A stretch of 64,000 nucleotides of DNA from Nocardia africana NBRC 100379 (GTDB lineage Bacteria > Actinomycetota > Actinomycetes > Mycobacteriales > Mycobacteriaceae): contig NZ_BDAV01000014.1 in assembly GCF_001612635.1 (NCBI RefSeq), forward strand, positions 296,302 through 360,301. Reading direction: 5' to 3'. Positions 61,611-64,000 of this stretch are shown here, piece by piece. The notes beneath the pieces were generated by a model, which was not told where the DNA came from, made no database searches, and saw only the letters and a program-made list of their open reading frames with translations. Numbering within the stretch: position 1 is the stretch's first letter; each line of letters opens with the position of its first letter. The translations under genes were made by a program, and so were the position numbers.

Positions 61611-62055
61611 GTTTCTTCCTGAGAGCTGGGTCGGAGAGGCCACGCCCACCCTCGATATCGACCGATCGATATCGATCGAGCACACAGCGGGATTGCCTGA
61701 GATGGAGTGGCGTTCGATACCCCGAAGCTATCCGCCGAATTCTCGTTCCTTCTCATCCCTTGGTATGACAGGGAATTGGGCTGTGGTGTGGTACGAGCGC
61801 TCCGTCGCGGACGAGGCTATGCGGCATAGATTCGCCGTGTTCTGCAGGTGCACAGGATATTTCGTGTTGCACCGGCGTCGGATCACGTTCAATCCAGACG
61901 CACCCCCACATCGCGGGGAGTACATTGCGCGGAGATGTCCGGCCACGTGGTCAGTCACCAGTCACGTCCCAACCGCGGGTTGTTCACCGGAACCGACTGC
62001 GGTCGCCGTCCGTCCAACAGATCAGAAGTGTTCGACCCGCCACACAAGGAGCGCA
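61611..62055. other. Divergent desaturase/type VII cassette intergenic region
   Basis: These 445 bases hold the promoters of two divergent units and the palindromic repeats at 61652-61675. The remainder has relaxed base composition and no coding signal that I can support. Confidence 0.45.
61652..61675. promoter_or_regulatory. Tandem TCGATATCGA palindromes upstream of the desaturase gene
   Basis: The 10-bp palindrome TCGATATCGA occurs at 61652-61661 and 61666-61675 with a 4-nt spacer, so the whole 24 bp has a repeat of 14 nt. It is 41 nt upstream of the desaturase start codon. Its regulator is not encoded nearby. Confidence 0.55.
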
Positions 62056-62373
62056 ATGACCGACTTCCAAGTCGTACCCGACGATGTGGACAAGTTCAGC
62101 GGCGCACTGCGTGATCTCGCGGGCCAGGCCGGCGCAGCAGGCACCCACGTGACGAAGTGGTTCAACCTCTCGGACGCCCACACCGGCATATTCGTGGAGG
62201 TCAAGGGAATCGTCGAGCACATTCGGCAAAACCTCGAGGACAACTACAAGCACCTCCAGACGCTGACCGACGGCTCAGCGACCGAACTCGCCAAAGCCGC
62301 CCAGCTCTATCGAACAACCGACTACGAGCACGCTCGGCAGCTCGACGAGACGTATCCGGGGAACGCGCGATGA
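62056..62373 (+). CDS. EspC-like/DUF2580 type VII secretion-associated protein
   Basis: A 105-residue helical protein: FQVVPDDVDKFSGALRDLAGQAGAAGTHVTKW, with a helix-turn-helix hairpin and C-terminal YEHARQLDETYPGN, resembling ESX-1 secretion-associated (EspC/PF10824) proteins. Tyr-Glu-His-Ala-Arg resembles the YxxxD/E export signal region in position. AAGGA lies 6 nt before the ATG at 62056. First gene of a cassette of four overlapping or abutting genes. Confidence 0.75.
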   Translation: MTDFQVVPDDVDKFSGALRDLAGQAGAAGTHVTKWFNLSDAHTGIFVEVKGIVEHIRQNLEDNYKHLQTLTDGSATELAKAAQLYRTTDYEHARQLDETYPGNAR

Positions 62374-63095
62374 CCCGCCCCGAAGAGACACTGGTCGACC
62401 CTCAGGCCGAGGATCCGATGCCGGGTCTGGTGTCGTTCATCGCCGGCGGGAATTTCGTCTCTCCCGCCTACTACATCTCGACCACGATCAAAACCCTCGT
62501 CGGCTTCGACGTGTTCGGTTGGGCAGGAGAGAAGGTCAATGGCGACTGGGAGGCGGTAGCGAAGGCCGCCGGAGCCGCGGGCAACCTGAGCCGCTTCAAT
62601 TCGGCGTATGCGGAGTCGATCAACACTCAGTGGCAGCAGACCGCCGGTGCCACCTGGCACGGTCACGCCGCGGAGAGCTCGGAAACCTACTTCAAACATC
62701 TCGCCGCCTGCGTGGAGTTCCAAGTTCGCCCGCTCGAAGAGATCGAACGGCAGCTGACGAATATCAGCACCGGCATGCGGGAACTGGGCCGCCGAGTCGG
62801 AGACTTTCTGCAGGACATCTCCGATTTGGCCCTGCTCTGGCTCGCGTCGCAAGCGGCCGAGGCGGTTCTCGCTTCCAGCCTGGTCGGTGCTCCCGCTGCC
62901 GCGGCCCAGGCCGCAGTGTCGGCCGCCTACCTGGTCCAGATCGTGGCGAAGGTGGGCCAACTCATCAAACTCGTCACCACCGCGTACAAGGCCATCTACG
63001 GGATGATCGGATTGCTGAACGCACTGTCCAGCCAGACGACACCGGAAAACCTTCCCCCACTGCCGAATTCATCCTACGACCACCCGGGAGTCTGA
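62370..63095 (+). CDS. WXG100-like helical protein, probable type VII substrate or partner
   Basis: A 241-residue protein that overlaps the preceding gene by four bases (ATGA). Residues about 55-135 form a WXG-like hairpin with WQQTAGATWHGHAAESSETYFKH, where Trp-His-Gly takes the place of Trp-x-Gly. A hydrophobic stretch (LALLWLASQAAEAVLASSLVGAPAAAAQAAVSAAYLVQIVAKVGQLI) follows, which could insert in membrane. There is no toxin domain at the C-terminus. Coupling with the EspC-like gene suggests that the two proteins pair and are secreted together. Confidence 0.7.
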   Translation: MTRPEETLVDPQAEDPMPGLVSFIAGGNFVSPAYYISTTIKTLVGFDVFGWAGEKVNGDWEAVAKAAGAAGNLSRFNSAYAESINTQWQQTAGATWHGHAAESSETYFKHLAACVEFQVRPLEEIERQLTNISTGMRELGRRVGDFLQDISDLALLWLASQAAEAVLASSLVGAPAAAAQAAVSAAYLVQIVAKVGQLIKLVTTAYKAIYGMIGLLNALSSQTTPENLPPLPNSSYDHPGV

Positions 63096-63099
63096 TCGA

Positions 63100-63594
63100 A
63101 TGGAAAATCCGTCCGAAGTCAGCTTCGACGTGGCCCACGGCGACATCGCAGTGTCCCGCCAACTGCGCCGTTCCCTCGAAACGATCAAGTCCGCCGTAAC
63201 CGATCCCGCTCTGCGAAAACAACTCGACGATGTGCTGAGCGGCCGCCGCAGCATGCGGGACTTCGGTACGTCCGACGCCTTCGCGGGCATCATGGACTCC
63301 GTGCCTGCGAGCCAGCTGAATCGAGCTCTGACAATGTCGGAAGACGAGCGGCAGGCTCTGGCCCAGGTCGGAGAACAGGAACTCGAAAGTCTCCGAAGCG
63401 ATCAGCACGAGACCGCGCCCACTCCGCCTCCGGAGAATGTACCGCCGGCTCCCTCGACCGCAGCGAAAGATACTGGGAGCCCGGTGATCCCACGCACGAG
63501 AAAACCGAATCGGGAACAGCTGTACACCCCCGAGGAACCGGACGAAGACGATCTCTACTTCCAACAGCGACGCAACCAAGGATGGCTCGAGTGA
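63100..63594 (+). CDS. Hypothetical protein in type VII cassette
   Basis: A 164-residue hydrophilic protein, no family recognised. The first 95 residues look helical (SRQLRRSLETIKSAVTDPALRKQLDDVLSGRRS); the rest is proline-rich and probably disordered (TPPPENVPPAPS), ending in an acidic/aromatic PEEPDEDDLYFQQRRNQGWLE. It starts 4 nt after the WXG-like gene and its stop overlaps the next start (GTGA), so it belongs to the same operon. Confidence 0.65.
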   Translation: MENPSEVSFDVAHGDIAVSRQLRRSLETIKSAVTDPALRKQLDDVLSGRRSMRDFGTSDAFAGIMDSVPASQLNRALTMSEDERQALAQVGEQELESLRSDQHETAPTPPPENVPPAPSTAAKDTGSPVIPRTRKPNREQLYTPEEPDEDDLYFQQRRNQGWLE

Positions 63595-64000
63595 GCCCCC
63601 GCTCCGCCGCGCAAACCGATGTCGCAGTGCGGATTCACCTCCGCGAAGACTTCGCCGAAGACCCCGACTTCGATCCTCAGGAAACGTTCGTCCTACGACT
63701 GGCCGACGAGCTACCCGACATATGCACGCGTCACGGCGAGACCGCAATCGAACAGCGCGACAAAGACTTCGACTTCAGGCCGAAGACTGTCCGACGTTCC
63801 GCGGAACAACAATGGATACAGCGGACCCCGTCGTATGAGGTTCGATTTCTACTGCGAGGTTTCTACCGCATCGCCACATTCAGATGGGTCGAGGTCAACC
63901 CACCATCCACCATCCTCGAGGGAACGTGGCCGATCTGCGCGAAATGTAAACGCACAAGCCAGCTTTGCCAATACACCGGACATGCGATCGTCCTTCTGTC
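63591..64000 (+). CDS. Hypothetical protein with Cys cluster (runs off window)
   Basis: A GTG at 63591 overlaps the preceding stop codon by four bases and opens a frame that stays open to the window end (136 full codons). The product begins MSPRSAAQTDVAVRIHL, is charged (EDFAEDPDFDPQ, RDKDFDFRPK), and carries CAKCKRTSQLC close to the visible end, a possible zinc-binding knuckle. No family is recognised. Fourth gene of the type VII-associated cassette; it could be an effector, immunity or chaperone protein. Confidence 0.6.
   Translation, partial: MSPRSAAQTDVAVRIHLREDFAEDPDFDPQETFVLRLADELPDICTRHGETAIEQRDKDFDFRPKTVRRSAEQQWIQRTPSYEVRFLLRGFYRIATFRWVEVNPPSTILEGTWPICAKCKRTSQLCQYTGHAIVLL

Overview
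The window is high-GC actinobacterial DNA, most likely from Nocardia or a close relative in the Mycobacteriales. Evidence: the neighbourhood ctaC, asnB, cobS, cobU/cobT, DUF3043, erpA, adenosine kinase, ilvE and gcvT corresponds to the Mycobacterium tuberculosis Rv2200c-Rv2211c region; there are mycothiol-type, F420/PPOX-type and type VII secretion-associated families; and many genes have a TANNNT box 6-8 nt before the start codon, the pattern of leaderless actinobacterial mRNAs. No rRNA, tRNA, CRISPR array, insertion sequence or prophage was seen. The genus is an inference.

Layout. 1-5,700: cytochrome c oxidase subunit II (partial) divergent from asparagine synthetase, a small secreted His/Gly/Tyr-rich protein, a DUF2277 protein and a Tat-exported purple acid phosphatase. 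5,768-9,801: a mycothiol-dependent-enzyme-like protein, then a two-gene operon of an ATP-grasp ligase and a 667-residue protein whose C-terminal half carries a calpain/papain-like Gln-Cys-His-Asn pattern; this is the least explained system here. 10,099-16,399: cobalamin lower-loop assembly (cobS and a cobU-cobT fusion), DUF3043, erpA, adenosine kinase and an MBL hydrolase. 16,583-21,695: an ABC exporter with a TetR regulator, a GAP-family membrane protein and a SulP anion transporter. 21,841-25,398: formylglycine-generating enzyme divergent from its probable client arylsulfatase. 25,446-27,897: ilvE and gcvT.

28,090-36,529 is a run of regulator/enzyme pairs: HxlR with an NADP-dependent reductase, truncated haemoglobin, a MerR-type protein with two HTH domains, an M20 amidohydrolase with a TRIC-type channel, an NCS1 permease, and MarR with a SnoaL-like protein. 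36,533-39,728 looks like a short-chain amide regulon: an AmiC-like sensor, an AmiA-like MarR regulator, FmdB and the FmdA formamidase/acetamidase, with the same 12-bp operator in both control regions. 40,008-51,088 holds a GT-C glycosyltransferase, DedA, a QueG-like Fe-S protein, TetR/UGT, an FAD oxidoreductase, MarR/ICMT, and DUF2332 divergent from an HTH-citrate synthase fusion with a perfect 16-bp palindrome between them. 51,175-61,610 has a prolyl iminopeptidase, CYTH-CHAD protein, methyltransferase, quinone oxidoreductase/AraC, XRE/membrane protein pair, haloalkane dehalogenase, PPOX protein and fatty acid desaturase. 62,056-64,000 starts a type VII secretion-associated cassette that runs off the window.

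A recurring theme is local regulation: at least eight intergenic regions carry clear inverted repeats next to a regulator gene. All functional calls rest on motif and family recognition by eye; no database search was run.
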